Assembly: GCF_002794355.1 (NCBI RefSeq)
Contig: NZ_PGOI01000009.1
Coordinates: forward strand, 124,001-188,000
Direction: 5' to 3'
Source of the DNA: Pseudorhodobacter sp. MZDSW-24AT
Lineage (GTDB): Bacteria; Pseudomonadota; Alphaproteobacteria; Rhodobacterales; Rhodobacteraceae
DNA length: 64,000 nucleotides
Under the pieces are notes generated by a model. The model did no database searches. It had not been told where the DNA came from and saw only the letters and a program-made list of their open reading frames with translations. Positions 17,166 through 26,218 of this stretch are shown here, in pieces (position 1 is the first letter of the stretch; each line of letters begins with the position of its first letter). The position numbers were made by a program, and so were the translations under genes.

Positions 17166-18107
17166 GTGACAGAGCATAACGATGTGACAATTCTGGGGGC
17201 AGGCTCCATCGGGCTGTCTTTTGCTGCGGTGTTTGCTGATGCGGGCTTTCGTGTCACGATTTGTGATCCGCAAGCCGAACGCCGGGCGCAGGCGGAGGCA
17301 GGTTTGGCGGTGCAGCGCGATGCGATCGCCTTGGCAGGCCTGCAGCAAGGCAAAGCAGGGGAAATCAGCATTGCCGAGGCAAGCGATGCAGTTCTGGCCA
17401 GCACGGATCTGGTGATTGAATGTGGCCCTGAAAATCTGGAGATCAAACAGGCGATCTTTGCCGATCTCTTGACGCGGTGCCCTGAGACCGCCGTGTTGGT
17501 GACGGCCTCTTCCGCGATTCCGATGTCTTCCATTCTTCCGGTGGCAAAAGATCAGCGCCGCTGCCTTGTGGCGCATCCTGTCAACCCGCCCGCCGTGTTG
17601 CGGATGATCGAGCTTTGCCCGGCGCCCGGCACTGACGCGCAGGTGATGGACCAAGCCGCTGTGCTTTTCGCCGCGGCAGGATTTGAAGCGGTTCGGCTGG
17701 GGCATGAGATCGAAGGTTTTGTCCTGAATCGTCTGCAAGGAGCGGTGCTGCGCGAGGCCTATCGGCTGGTGGATGAGGGCGTGACGGATGTTGCCGGGAT
17801 CGAGGCGGTGATGCGCTTGGGTCTTGGTCCTCGCTGGGCGCTGTCCGGGCCGTTTGAAACCGCCGAGTTGAACACGCCCGGCGGCATCCGCGCCCATGCG
17901 GCACGCATGGGCCCTGCCTATGCCCGGATGGGGCGCGGACGGGGTGAGACGGTGGACTGGCACGCAGGGTTGATCGAGACGGTCGAGGCACAGCGGCGTG
18001 CCGCGCTTGCCGCCGATCTTTTGCCCGCCCGTGCAGCATGGCGGGCGCGGGCGGTGGCACGACTGGTGGCGTCACGGGACGCCTTGATGGCAGAGGCATC
18101 GAAATGA
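17166..18107 (+). CDS. 3-hydroxyacyl-CoA dehydrogenase family protein (lambda-crystallin/L-gulonate or carnitine dehydrogenase type)
   Basis: A 313-residue NAD-dependent dehydrogenase with the GAGSIGLSFA dinucleotide motif near residue 10 and the HPVNPP motif. The latter marks the lambda-crystallin/L-gulonate 3-dehydrogenase/carnitine dehydrogenase branch rather than true fatty-acid enzymes. The start is GTG at 17166 behind GAGGCAGGG. It overlaps the iron-sulfur flavoprotein gene by ATGA, so the three genes 17166-20885 form one operon. The likely substrate is a 3-hydroxy acid derived from the flavoenzyme or isomerase step. Confidence 0.82.
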   Translation: MTEHNDVTILGAGSIGLSFAAVFADAGFRVTICDPQAERRAQAEAGLAVQRDAIALAGLQQGKAGEISIAEASDAVLASTDLVIECGPENLEIKQAIFADLLTRCPETAVLVTASSAIPMSSILPVAKDQRRCLVAHPVNPPAVLRMIELCPAPGTDAQVMDQAAVLFAAAGFEAVRLGHEIEGFVLNRLQGAVLREAYRLVDEGVTDVAGIEAVMRLGLGPRWALSGPFETAELNTPGGIRAHAARMGPAYARMGRGRGETVDWHAGLIETVEAQRRAALAADLLPARAAWRARAVARLVASRDALMAEASK

Positions 18108-19771
18108 CGCAGGCGGCAGAGCACTTTACGTTTGATGGTCACAGCGTGCCGTTGCGCGCCGGTCAATCGCTGGCCGCTGCCTTGACCGACGCCGGTTTGC
18201 GCCGCTTTCGGCAGACCGCGAAAGGCGCGGCGCGCGGAGTCTTTTGCGGGATGGGGGTCTGTCAGGATTGCCTTGTGACCGTTGATGGCGTTCCGAACCG
18301 CCGGGCTTGCATGACTGCGGCGGCGCCGGGCCAGCAGGTTCTGACCCAAAATCCCTTTCCCGATCTGGCGACCGCCAAAGTGCCTTTAGCGGCCCATCCG
18401 GCGCGGGTCATTGCGCCTGATCTTCTTGTCGTCGGGGGCGGCGCGGGCGGGCTTTCGGCAGCCATTGCGGCGCGCGCCGCGGGTGCGAGTGTGGTGATTC
18501 TGGACGAGCGCAAGGTGGGCGGCGGCCAGTATTTCAAGCAATCTGCCGTCAGTGCGCCGCTTGATGCGCAGCAGGCCGCCGGGGCGGAGTTGCTTGCTCA
18601 GGCCTTGGCCGCCGGCGCAAAACTGATCGGCGAAGTGGAAATCTGGGGCGCCTTTGACGGGTTGCTGTTTCTGGCCGAGCACAAGGGCGCGGCCTTGGTG
18701 GCCCGCCCGCGCGCGGCGATCATCGCCACAGGGGCTTATGAGCGGCCCGAGATCCGGCCGGGCTGGACCTTGCCGGGCGTTATGACCACTGGTGCGGCGC
18801 AAACGCTTTGGCGCAGCTATCGCACCTTGCCGGGCAAGCGTGTGGCGATTGTCGGCTCTGGTCCGTTGAACTTGCAGGTCGGGCGTGAGCTGGCCTTGGG
18901 CGGCGCCGAGGTGGTGATGATCGCCGAGCGTGGGCCAGCGCCTTGGCTGCGGCCCTTGGCCTCGGCGGTCTTGGCCTTTGCCGATCCCGGTTTGGTGCTG
19001 TCGGGGCTGCGCATGCTGTCTGACCTGCGCAAGCGTGGTGCTCCCGTCCGCCACGGCACGCGGCTGGACCGGATCGACGCTGAAGGTTCGGCGCTGCGGG
19101 TCACGGTGACAGATGGCGCCAAGACGACGGCGGTGACGGCCGATGCTGTGCTGATGAATGCCGGCTTTGATCCGCAAAACGAGATCTTGCGGTTGCTGGG
19201 CGCGCGCGCCAACTATGACCCCGCCTTCGGCCACCTTCGTGTGGTGCGGGATGAGCGTTGCGCCACAAGCGTGCCGGGCCTTTATGCCGTTGGCGATTGT
19301 GCCGGGTTGGGGGGCGCGCCTGCGGCAATGGCTGAGGGGCGGATTGCAGGGCGCGCTGCGGCAGCCGAGCTTGGGTTTGGCGATGGGTATGATGTCTTTG
19401 CCGATCAGCGCCAACTGCGCCGCCATCGGCGCTTTCAGCGCCAGCTTTGGGCCTTGCACGACGTGGCCCCCCGCTTGCCCGAGGTTCCGGATGATACGCT
19501 GATCTGCCGCTGCGAAGAGATTGACGCAGGCCAGATCCGGCAAGGGCTGGGTGAGCGGCCGGGCCATGCCGGCACGTTGAAACGGGCAACCCGCGTGGGC
19601 ATGGGGCGGTGTCAGGGGCGGTATTGCGGACTCGTCGCCGCACGACTTGTGGCCGCTGCAACGGGAATGCCGGTGGATGAGCGCAGTTACTTTGCGCCGC
19701 GTGTGCCGATCAAACCCGTGGCGATTTCCTCCATTCTGGCGGCAGAAGAGGCGTTGAAGGATGGACTCTGA
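18104..19771 (+). CDS. 2Fe-2S/FAD oxidoreductase, fused HcnA+HcnB or opine oxidase A-type subunit
   Basis: A 555-residue flavoprotein. An N-terminal ferredoxin-like 2Fe-2S domain carries Cys48, Cys53, Cys56 and Cys69. A pyridine-nucleotide-disulfide-type FAD domain begins VVGGGAGGLSA at about residue 109. A C-terminal BFD-like cysteine set (Cys468, Cys470, Cys503, Cys508) completes it. HcnA and HcnB of hydrogen cyanide synthase, and the gamma and alpha chains of D-hydroxyproline dehydrogenase, are separate proteins corresponding to these parts. It overlaps the B-type subunit gene by 11 bp, so an A-B complex oxidising a secondary amine, opine or imino acid is expected. Confidence 0.85.
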   Translation: MTQAAEHFTFDGHSVPLRAGQSLAAALTDAGLRRFRQTAKGAARGVFCGMGVCQDCLVTVDGVPNRRACMTAAAPGQQVLTQNPFPDLATAKVPLAAHPARVIAPDLLVVGGGAGGLSAAIAARAAGASVVILDERKVGGGQYFKQSAVSAPLDAQQAAGAELLAQALAAGAKLIGEVEIWGAFDGLLFLAEHKGAALVARPRAAIIATGAYERPEIRPGWTLPGVMTTGAAQTLWRSYRTLPGKRVAIVGSGPLNLQVGRELALGGAEVVMIAERGPAPWLRPLASAVLAFADPGLVLSGLRMLSDLRKRGAPVRHGTRLDRIDAEGSALRVTVTDGAKTTAVTADAVLMNAGFDPQNEILRLLGARANYDPAFGHLRVVRDERCATSVPGLYAVGDCAGLGGAPAAMAEGRIAGRAAAAELGFGDGYDVFADQRQLRRHRRFQRQLWALHDVAPRLPEVPDDTLICRCEEIDAGQIRQGLGERPGHAGTLKRATRVGMGRCQGRYCGLVAARLVAAATGMPVDERSYFAPRVPIKPVAISSILAAEEALKDGL

Positions 19772-20885
19772 TCTTCTTGTCATCGGGGGTGGCATCACCG
19801 GGATGATGGCCGCGCTTCACCTTGCCGAGGCGGGGGCGCGGGTGCGCATTGTCGATGCTGGGGAGAATGCCGGGACTTGGGCCAATGCGGGCAGTCTGCA
19901 TGTGCAGATGCAAAGCCGTTTCATGCGGCTCTACCCAGATCAGGTGCCCGCTGTCGAGGCATCTTTGCCGCTTTACAAGGCGGCGGCGGAGGAATGGGTA
20001 CGTCTCGACGCGCTTTATGGTCCGTTCGAATTGGTGCGCAAAGGCGGCCTGATGCTGGCGGAAGGCGCGGAGCAACTGCGCTTTCTGGAAGGAAAGGCCC
20101 GCCGAGAGGAAGCGCGCGGCTTGAGCGTAGAGATGCTGGATCGGGCAGCGCTTGACGGGATCGCGCCTTGGCTAGGCCCCCAGATCCTTGGGGCCGAGCT
20201 GTGCCGGGATGAGGGCAAGCTGAACCCGCTGATGGCCAATGCGCGCTTGCTGGCAGAGCTGGACCGGCGGGGCGTCGCGCGTGTTCAGGATCGGATCATC
20301 GGGCTGGAACAACAGACGAATGGTCTGGTGGCGGTGGGGCGTGCCGCTGTGTATCGGGCAGACCAGATCATCATCGCCTCTGCTTGGGGCGCGGGCGATA
20401 TTGTGCGTGGCTTGGGCGTGGATATCCCGACCAAGGCCGAGCCCCTGCACATGAACATCACCGAAGCGGCGGCTGTCAGCATCGGGCATCTGATCCAGCA
20501 TGCCGAGCGGTCCATCACGCTCAAGCAACTGGGCCAAGGGCAGATTGTGATTGGGGGAGGCTGGCCCGCACAGGACAGGGGGCGCGAGACGCCCCCCGCC
20601 GTGCTGGCGGGCTCCTTCCTTGGCAATGTGGCCTTGGCAGCCCGGCTTGTGCCACAGATCGGCGGCCTGCGCGTGATCCGCACATGGGCCGGGATGAACA
20701 CCACTGCCGATGGGGCAAGCACGATCGGACGGTTGCCGCAAGCCTCGCGGGTGGTCATGGCCTTGCCGGGGGACGCGGGCTACACGCTTGGGCCGCTTGT
20801 GGCCAAGATGGCGGCGGCCGTCACGCTGGGAGCCATGCCGGAAGCCGACATGGTTCGCTATACCCCCGCCCGTTTTGCCGCGTGA
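19761..20885 (+). CDS. FAD-dependent oxidoreductase, HcnC/opine oxidase B-type subunit
   Basis: A 374-residue DAO-superfamily flavoprotein with LLVIGGGITGMMAA at the N-terminus, ANAGSLHVQ and IVIGGGWPA. It overlaps the A-type gene by 11 bp and is its natural partner; the B subunit holds the FAD that oxidises the substrate C-N bond. It is paralogous to the orphan flavoprotein at 11301-12440. The gene converges on the IclR gene with no spacer, the two stops being adjacent at 20885/20886. Confidence 0.87.
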   Translation: MDSDLLVIGGGITGMMAALHLAEAGARVRIVDAGENAGTWANAGSLHVQMQSRFMRLYPDQVPAVEASLPLYKAAAEEWVRLDALYGPFELVRKGGLMLAEGAEQLRFLEGKARREEARGLSVEMLDRAALDGIAPWLGPQILGAELCRDEGKLNPLMANARLLAELDRRGVARVQDRIIGLEQQTNGLVAVGRAAVYRADQIIIASAWGAGDIVRGLGVDIPTKAEPLHMNITEAAAVSIGHLIQHAERSITLKQLGQGQIVIGGGWPAQDRGRETPPAVLAGSFLGNVALAARLVPQIGGLRVIRTWAGMNTTADGASTIGRLPQASRVVMALPGDAGYTLGPLVAKMAAAVTLGAMPEADMVRYTPARFAA

Positions 20886-21764
20886 TCAGCGCTTGAGCGA
20901 TTCGCGGATGTTCAGCACGGTTTCCTGCAGTTTGGGCAGCACATATTCGATGGCGGTCGCGGCGCTCATGCGGACGGTCGGAATGCCGACGTTGATCGCG
21001 CCCACCAAGCCGCCCGAAGGGTTGTGCAGCGGCACCGCGATCGACATGAGGCCGGTTTCCAGCTCTTGATCCACCAATGACCACCCTTGATCCCGGACCT
21101 GTTCCAGCACGCGGCGAAACTCTGTCGGGTCGGTGACGGTGTGCTCGGTCATGCGGGTCAGCGGGATGTGCTGAAGCATCCCGGGCCACATCTCGGGCGC
21201 CTGAGCCGCCAAAAGAACCCGGCCGGTCGCGGTGCAATGCGCGGGAAAGCGTGCCCCCACCGTGATGCCGACGCTGATCACCCGGTGATATTGCGCACCC
21301 GAGACATAGACCACATCAAAGCGGTCCAGCACAGCGGCGGAGACTGATTCGCGCAATTCGCTCGACAGGTGGTCGATGAACGGGCGGGCGATGTCCCATG
21401 CGCCCTTGGACGACAGCACAGAATAGCCCAGTTCGAGAACTTGCGGTGTCAGATCAAAGAGTTTGCCATCGGCCACCGCATAGCCTTCGTGCACCAGCGT
21501 GAGCAGAATGCGCCGCGCGCCCGCCCGGGTGTTGCCGGTTTCGGCGGCGACTTCTGACAGGGTCATCTTCCGACGTGTGCGGTTGAAGGCGCGCAGAACC
21601 TCGAGACCGCGTGCGAGACTGGAGACGTAATCGCGGGGATTGAGACCTCCGTTTTCGTCATCGCTCCAGTCCGGCGATGCGGTCATCAATCCTGTCCGCG
21701 CCGGATTGCGCGGGGGCAGAACGTCTACCGAGGCCTCGTCTTTTTCCACCACTTCCTTGGCCAT
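20886..21764 (-). CDS. IclR family transcriptional regulator (PcaR/PobR type)
   Basis: A 292-residue regulator. After an unusual acidic N-terminal extension of about 45 residues, the winged helix-turn-helix begins at SLARGLEVLRAFN and contains MTLSEVAAETG and RAGARRILLTL. The IclR effector domain follows, with ARFPAHCTATGRVLLA and an AVPLHNPSGG segment. The SLARGL and RAGARR signatures place it near PcaR/PcaU/PobR, whose operators resemble the repeated elements found here. It is the only regulator in the island and diverges from the sugar ABC operon across element 6, so autoregulation is likely. Effector unknown. Confidence 0.92.
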   Translation of the reverse strand: MAKEVVEKDEASVDVLPPRNPARTGLMTASPDWSDDENGGLNPRDYVSSLARGLEVLRAFNRTRRKMTLSEVAAETGNTRAGARRILLTLVHEGYAVADGKLFDLTPQVLELGYSVLSSKGAWDIARPFIDHLSSELRESVSAAVLDRFDVVYVSGAQYHRVISVGITVGARFPAHCTATGRVLLAAQAPEMWPGMLQHIPLTRMTEHTVTDPTEFRRVLEQVRDQGWSLVDQELETGLMSIAVPLHNPSGGLVGAINVGIPTVRMSAATAIEYVLPKLQETVLNIRESLKR

Positions 21765-21891
21765 GGGCCGCCTCCGTTATCCATTCGGGTCACTGCATTT
21801 TGGCGCTCTTCGTAGCACAGCCAAATCGCATCCTATACCCAGAAATACGCGTGTTTAGGACTTGCTTTTTGATCTGGTTTCATTGTTATAT

Positions 21892-21915
21892 CGCACAAGA
21901 GTGCGTTATGTGAAC
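21892..21915. promoter_or_regulatory. Operator-like element 6 (IclR type), regulator/ABC intergenic region
   Basis: CGCAC (21892-21896), N4, GTGCG (21901-21905), N6, GAAC (21912-21915). It lies 128 bp upstream of the IclR start and 27 bp upstream of the binding-protein gene. Same architecture as element 2. Confidence 0.68.
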
Positions 21916-21941
21916 AATAGCACCGCAGGGAGATCGAAAAA

Positions 21942-23276
21942 ATGAAGAATAGCCTCACTTTTCCGAACGGACTGACGAGAAGATCCATGCTGGCCGGGCT
22001 TGCCGCGGGCACCGCCCTGTCGGCGCTGCCGCGCCGCGCCCATGCGCAAGATGTCACGCTGCGCTGGTGGTCCCCTCAGGGCGCTCCCGCCCAAGCCGAA
22101 GCCTACAAGTTCCAGATTGCCGCCTTCGAAGCCTTGAACCCCGGGATCAAGGTGGTGTTCGAAACCACTTCGGACGAAGGCTATGCGCCGCAGCTCGCCG
22201 CCGCTTTCGCGAGTGGGGAGGTGCCCGATCTGGTGACGCACCTGCCGTCCTTCTCGGTGCAGACCTATTATTCCAACGGCCTGATCGAGCCGTTTGACGA
22301 TGTGATCAACGCCATTGGTGCCGATGACTATTATCCCGGTGCGAATGACGTCTTTAAAACGGCGGATGGCAAATACTGCGGCACGGGCATCGGCAACACG
22401 GCCGCCAACATGCTGTGGCTGCGCCGCGACCTGATGGAGGCTGCGGGCGTTGCTGCGGCACCAAAGACGTGGGATGAGCTGCGCGCGGCCTGTCAGGCCA
22501 TGCAGAAGGACGGGATTTTCGGCGCGCCGCTGCCCTATGGCCAGAATTCCATGACATCGCTGATCTTCATCGGCTTTATTCATGGCGCGGGTGGGCAGGT
22601 GTTCACGCCTGATCTTCAGGTTGCCATCGACAGCGAGCAAACCCGCGCGGCCTTGGAGTTCTACAAGTCCATGCGCGAGCTTTGCCCGCCCGGTGCCACC
22701 AATTACAGCTGGGGGGAAAGTCTGACGGCGTTTGTGTCGGGTGCCACGGCCACCGGCATCTATGCGGGCCGCGTGCTGGCGAATGTTGTGGCGCAGAATC
22801 CCGGCATTGCCGACCATGTCACCTGCACGACTTATCCGACCATTTCGGCCGATGTCGCGCCGTGGACCTTCAACGACTTCCCCAGCGTCTTCATCCCGGC
22901 GCAGTCCAAGAACAAGGACGCGGCCAAGGCCTTTGCCGCCTTCCTGTTCGATCCGGAAGGTTACATCAAGCAACTGCACGCGGCACCGGGTCACGTTCTG
23001 CCGGTGTTGAAGTCGATCAACGAAAACCCCGCCTATCAGGACAATGACATCATCAAGAAATACCCTGCGGAGGTGGATCTGATGTCGGGTGCCGCAGCGG
23101 GTGGATTCAATCTGGGCTATGAATCCAGTGCGCATGCGTCGAATGACCGGGCAGGCGAGGTGATTGCCTCCAATGCGATTGCCGATCTGGTCCAGCGCGT
23201 GGTTCTGAACGGCGATGATGTGAATGCAGCCCTTGGCGATTGTGCCAAGGCCATCGACGCAATCATGAAGGCCTGA
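21942..23276 (+). CDS. Sugar-type ABC transporter substrate-binding protein (family 1), Tat-exported
   Basis: A 444-residue periplasmic receptor of the UgpB/MalE type (SBP_bac_1). The N-terminus has the twin-arginine-like motif TRRSMLAGL before a hydrophobic stretch ending PRRAHA|QD. Mature motifs include LRWWSPQ and NPGIKVVFE. A perfect 12-bp hairpin follows the gene. It heads a long operon: receptor, two permeases, ATPase, then DapA-like lyase, two SDRs, aminotransferase and aldehyde dehydrogenase. The ligand could be a sugar, polyol or amine conjugate. Confidence 0.92.
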   Translation: MKNSLTFPNGLTRRSMLAGLAAGTALSALPRRAHAQDVTLRWWSPQGAPAQAEAYKFQIAAFEALNPGIKVVFETTSDEGYAPQLAAAFASGEVPDLVTHLPSFSVQTYYSNGLIEPFDDVINAIGADDYYPGANDVFKTADGKYCGTGIGNTAANMLWLRRDLMEAAGVAAAPKTWDELRAACQAMQKDGIFGAPLPYGQNSMTSLIFIGFIHGAGGQVFTPDLQVAIDSEQTRAALEFYKSMRELCPPGATNYSWGESLTAFVSGATATGIYAGRVLANVVAQNPGIADHVTCTTYPTISADVAPWTFNDFPSVFIPAQSKNKDAAKAFAAFLFDPEGYIKQLHAAPGHVLPVLKSINENPAYQDNDIIKKYPAEVDLMSGAAAGGFNLGYESSAHASNDRAGEVIASNAIADLVQRVVLNGDDVNAALGDCAKAIDAIMKA

Positions 23277-23284
23277 GGCACCTG

Positions 23285-23313
23285 CAGGCTGCCTGATCTG
23301 GTCAGGCAGCCTG
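23285..23313 (+). terminator. Intercistronic hairpin after the receptor gene
   Basis: A perfect 12-bp stem, CAGGCTGCCTGA/TCAGGCAGCCTG with loop TCTGG and no T-run, between the receptor and first permease genes. It probably stabilises the receptor mRNA 3' end or attenuates the downstream genes. Confidence 0.6.
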
Positions 23314-23333
23314 CGTCTTGAAGGAATTTCCCG

Positions 23334-24233
23334 ATGCCTGCCCCCATCCAATCTCCGCTGGAGCGCCGATACGCGCGTCTTGGCCTGCTGCTGATTGCGC
23401 CGACGGTTCTGATCTTTTGCGCTGTCATCATCTATCCGCTGGTGTCCGCAATCTATCTGTCCCTGTTCCGGGTGTTTACGCCGACGCTGGAAAGCAGTTG
23501 GGTCGGGCTTTCGAATTACCGCGAGCTTCTGGCCAGCGGTGTGTTCTGGAAAGCGCTCTGGAACACGTTGATCTGGACGGCGGGCACTCTGACCCTGCAA
23601 ATCGTGCTTGGCATCGGCATGGCCTTGGTGCTGCACCAGAACATCTGGTTCCGGTCCTTGGCGCGGTCGCTGATCCTGTTCCCCTATTTCATTTCGACCG
23701 TTGTGGCGGTGCTGGTGTGGAAATGGGTGTTCAATGATCTTTACGGTATTCTGAACCATCTGCTGATGCGCGGCGGCATCATCGACATGCCGATTGATTA
23801 TCTGGGCAGCATGCCCAATGCGATGATCTCGGTCATTCTGGTGGGCGCGTGGAAGTATTTTCCTTTCGTCGTGATCGCTGTGCTGGCACGGCTGCAGACC
23901 ATTCCCGAACCCCTTTATGAAGCGGCGCGGATTGATGGGGCAGGGCCGATCGCCCGCTTCTTCGACGTGACGTTGCCGCAACTGCGCGATGTGCTGGTGG
24001 TCATCATCATGTTGCGGGCGATCTGGGATTTCAAAGAATTCGACCTGATCTGGTTGCTGACCGGGGGCGGCCCGTCCTCGTCGACCGAGACGCTTCCGAT
24101 CGTGGTCTATCGTCAGGCCTTTGCGCTCAACCAGATGGGCATGGCGGCGGCTTGGGCGGTGTCGATGATGGCCATCCTGCTGGTGTTCATGATCGTCTAC
24201 ATCCGCCGCACCCGCGAGAAGGAGACGGCATGA
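23334..24233 (+). CDS. Sugar-type ABC transporter permease (MalF/UgpA family)
   Basis: A 299-residue inner-membrane permease with six predicted helices, beginning LGLLLIAPTVLIF. The cytoplasmic EAA loop reads YEAARIDGAGPIARFFDVTLP, the classic MalF/G docking motif. GAAGGA precedes the ATG. Its stop codon lies within ATGATG at the start of the next permease, so translation is coupled. Confidence 0.93.
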   Translation: MPAPIQSPLERRYARLGLLLIAPTVLIFCAVIIYPLVSAIYLSLFRVFTPTLESSWVGLSNYRELLASGVFWKALWNTLIWTAGTLTLQIVLGIGMALVLHQNIWFRSLARSLILFPYFISTVVAVLVWKWVFNDLYGILNHLLMRGGIIDMPIDYLGSMPNAMISVILVGAWKYFPFVVIAVLARLQTIPEPLYEAARIDGAGPIARFFDVTLPQLRDVLVVIIMLRAIWDFKEFDLIWLLTGGGPSSSTETLPIVVYRQAFALNQMGMAAAWAVSMMAILLVFMIVYIRRTREKETA

Positions 24234-25063
24234 TGCGCAAATTCCTTGGCCCGGTTGTGCTGAACGTCTTTGCCTGGACAACCATTCTTGCGGTCGCCTT
24301 TCCGCTGTTCTGGATGCTGGTGACCTCGGTCAAACCGCAGTCGGAGCTGTTCCGCCGCCCGCCGACCATGCTGCCCGAAAGCTGGACCTTTGAACATTAC
24401 TGGCACCTGCTGAGCCAGACCAATTTTCTGGTCTATTTCCGCAACTCGGTGATGCTATCGACGGTGACCACACTGCTGGTTGTGACGGTGGCAACCTTGG
24501 GCGCCTATAGTCTGGTGCGGTTCCGCTATCGTGGGCGCGAAAGCCTCGCCTTCATGGTGCTGTTTACCTATCTTCTGCCTTCGGTCGTGTTGATCATCCC
24601 GCTTTATCTGATGCTGGTCAGCATGGGCCTGTCGAACACCCTGTTTTCGCTGGTGATCGCTTACACCACTTTTGCGCTTCCTTACGCGCTGTGGCTGATG
24701 CGGTCTTTCATGGCGGGCGTTCCGGATGATCTGGAATATGCCGCCATGGTTGATGGGGCCAGCCGGATGGGGGCCTTTGTCGATGTGATCCTGCCGCAGC
24801 TTTTGCCCGGCATCATTTCGACCGCCTTGTTCACCTTCATCTTGAGCTGGAACGAATACCTTTATGCGCTTGTCCTTGTGAATTCGGACGAAGCGCGCCC
24901 GCTGACCACCGGCGTGATGAACATGCTGATCTCGTCCTTCAACATCGAATGGTCGCTTCTGATGGCGGCATCGGTGATGATGAGTGTGCCTCTGATCATC
25001 GTTTTCGCCTTCCTTCAAAGCTATCTGACCCGCGGCTTCGGCGCGGGAGCCGTGAAAGGCTGA
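24230..25063 (+). CDS. Sugar-type ABC transporter permease (MalG/UgpE family)
   Basis: A 277-residue partner permease. It starts at ATG 24230 (a second ATG follows at 24233), overlapping the upstream stop, with GAAGGAGA just upstream. FPLFWMLVTSVKP is the MalG-type first helix and exit, and the EAA loop is EYAAMVDGASRMGAFVDVILP. It forms the membrane channel with the MalF-type protein. Confidence 0.93.
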   Translation: MMRKFLGPVVLNVFAWTTILAVAFPLFWMLVTSVKPQSELFRRPPTMLPESWTFEHYWHLLSQTNFLVYFRNSVMLSTVTTLLVVTVATLGAYSLVRFRYRGRESLAFMVLFTYLLPSVVLIIPLYLMLVSMGLSNTLFSLVIAYTTFALPYALWLMRSFMAGVPDDLEYAAMVDGASRMGAFVDVILPQLLPGIISTALFTFILSWNEYLYALVLVNSDEARPLTTGVMNMLISSFNIEWSLLMAASVMMSVPLIIVFAFLQSYLTRGFGAGAVKG

Positions 25064-25066
25064 TCC

Positions 25067-26218
25067 ATGGCCAATGTCGATTTCCGCGCCGTCACCAAAT
25101 CTTTCGGCGCTTTTACGGCCCTGCATGGGCTGGATCTTTCTATCAAGTCCGGTGAATTCGTCGCATTGCTGGGGCCTTCGGGCTGCGGCAAGACAACCAC
25201 CTTGCGCATGCTGGCCGGACTGGAATTTCCCACCACCGGCGACATCATCATCGGCGACCGGCGGGTGAATGACCTGGCGCCGGGGGAGCGTGATATCGCC
25301 ATGGTGTTCCAGTCATATGCGCTTTACCCGCATATGACGGTTGCCGAAAACATGGCCTATCCGCTGAAAAAGCGCGGCGTGCCCAAGGCAGATCGCGGGC
25401 CGATGGTGGCGAAAACCGCCGAGATGCTGCATCTGACCGCGCTTCTGGATCGCAAGCCCAAGCAGTTGAGCGGTGGCCAACAGCAGCGTGTCGCCCTTGG
25501 GCGGGCGCTGATCCGTGATCCAAAGGTCTTTTTGCTCGACGAACCGCTGTCGAATCTGGATGCCAAGCTGCGCAGCCAGTTGCGGGCGGAACTGATCGAG
25601 CTGCACCGCCGACTGGGGCGGACGATGGTGTATGTGACGCATGACCAGCTGGAAGCCATGACGATGGCCGACCGCATCGCCATCATGGAAGGCGGCAATC
25701 TTCAGCAATTCGCGCCTCCGGCCGAGGTTTATGCCCGACCCGCGAACCGCTTTGTGGCGGGGTTCATCGGGACACCGGGCATGACGCTGATCGACGGCGC
25801 GCTGGTGCAGGACCAAGGGCGCTGGCTGTTCGAAGGTGATGGCTTGCGGCTGGATGTGCCAGCACTGGTGGCGGGTGCCTCTGCCGGACCCGCAGCCTTT
25901 GGCATCCGTCCCGAAGATGTGCACATCGGCCGCGGGGATCTGCAGGGAGAAATCGTGCTGACGGAAGCCACGGGCCACGAAACCATCGTTACCGTCGCGC
26001 TTTCTGCGGCCGTGCGCGTGGTGGCCCGCGTGCCGGGCACCCCAAGCCTGCGCATCGGCGAGCGCGTGCCTGTCGGGCTTGATGCCGCATGCGCCCATAT
26101 TTTTGCCGCAGGTCCACATGGGGTGCGGCTGAACCATCCATCGGGCGCCGCAGGTGCAGATGAAACCGATAATATCGCCGCGCCGCTGCGCGTGGCTTCC
26201 AAAGGAGTTGTGTCTTGA
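25067..26218 (+). CDS. Sugar-type ABC transporter ATPase (MalK/UgpC family)
   Basis: A 383-residue ATPase: Walker A GPSGCGKT, Q-loop MVFQSYALYPHM, signature LSGGQQQR, Walker B VFLLDEPLSNLD and H-loop VYVTHDQ. The C-terminal third is the OB-fold regulatory domain typical of MalK/UgpC, with FGIRPEDVHIG. It starts 3 bp after the MalG-type stop. The next gene overlaps its stop with a TTG start. Confidence 0.94.
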   Translation: MANVDFRAVTKSFGAFTALHGLDLSIKSGEFVALLGPSGCGKTTTLRMLAGLEFPTTGDIIIGDRRVNDLAPGERDIAMVFQSYALYPHMTVAENMAYPLKKRGVPKADRGPMVAKTAEMLHLTALLDRKPKQLSGGQQQRVALGRALIRDPKVFLLDEPLSNLDAKLRSQLRAELIELHRRLGRTMVYVTHDQLEAMTMADRIAIMEGGNLQQFAPPAEVYARPANRFVAGFIGTPGMTLIDGALVQDQGRWLFEGDGLRLDVPALVAGASAGPAAFGIRPEDVHIGRGDLQGEIVLTEATGHETIVTVALSAAVRVVARVPGTPSLRIGERVPVGLDAACAHIFAAGPHGVRLNHPSGAAGADETDNIAAPLRVASKGVVS

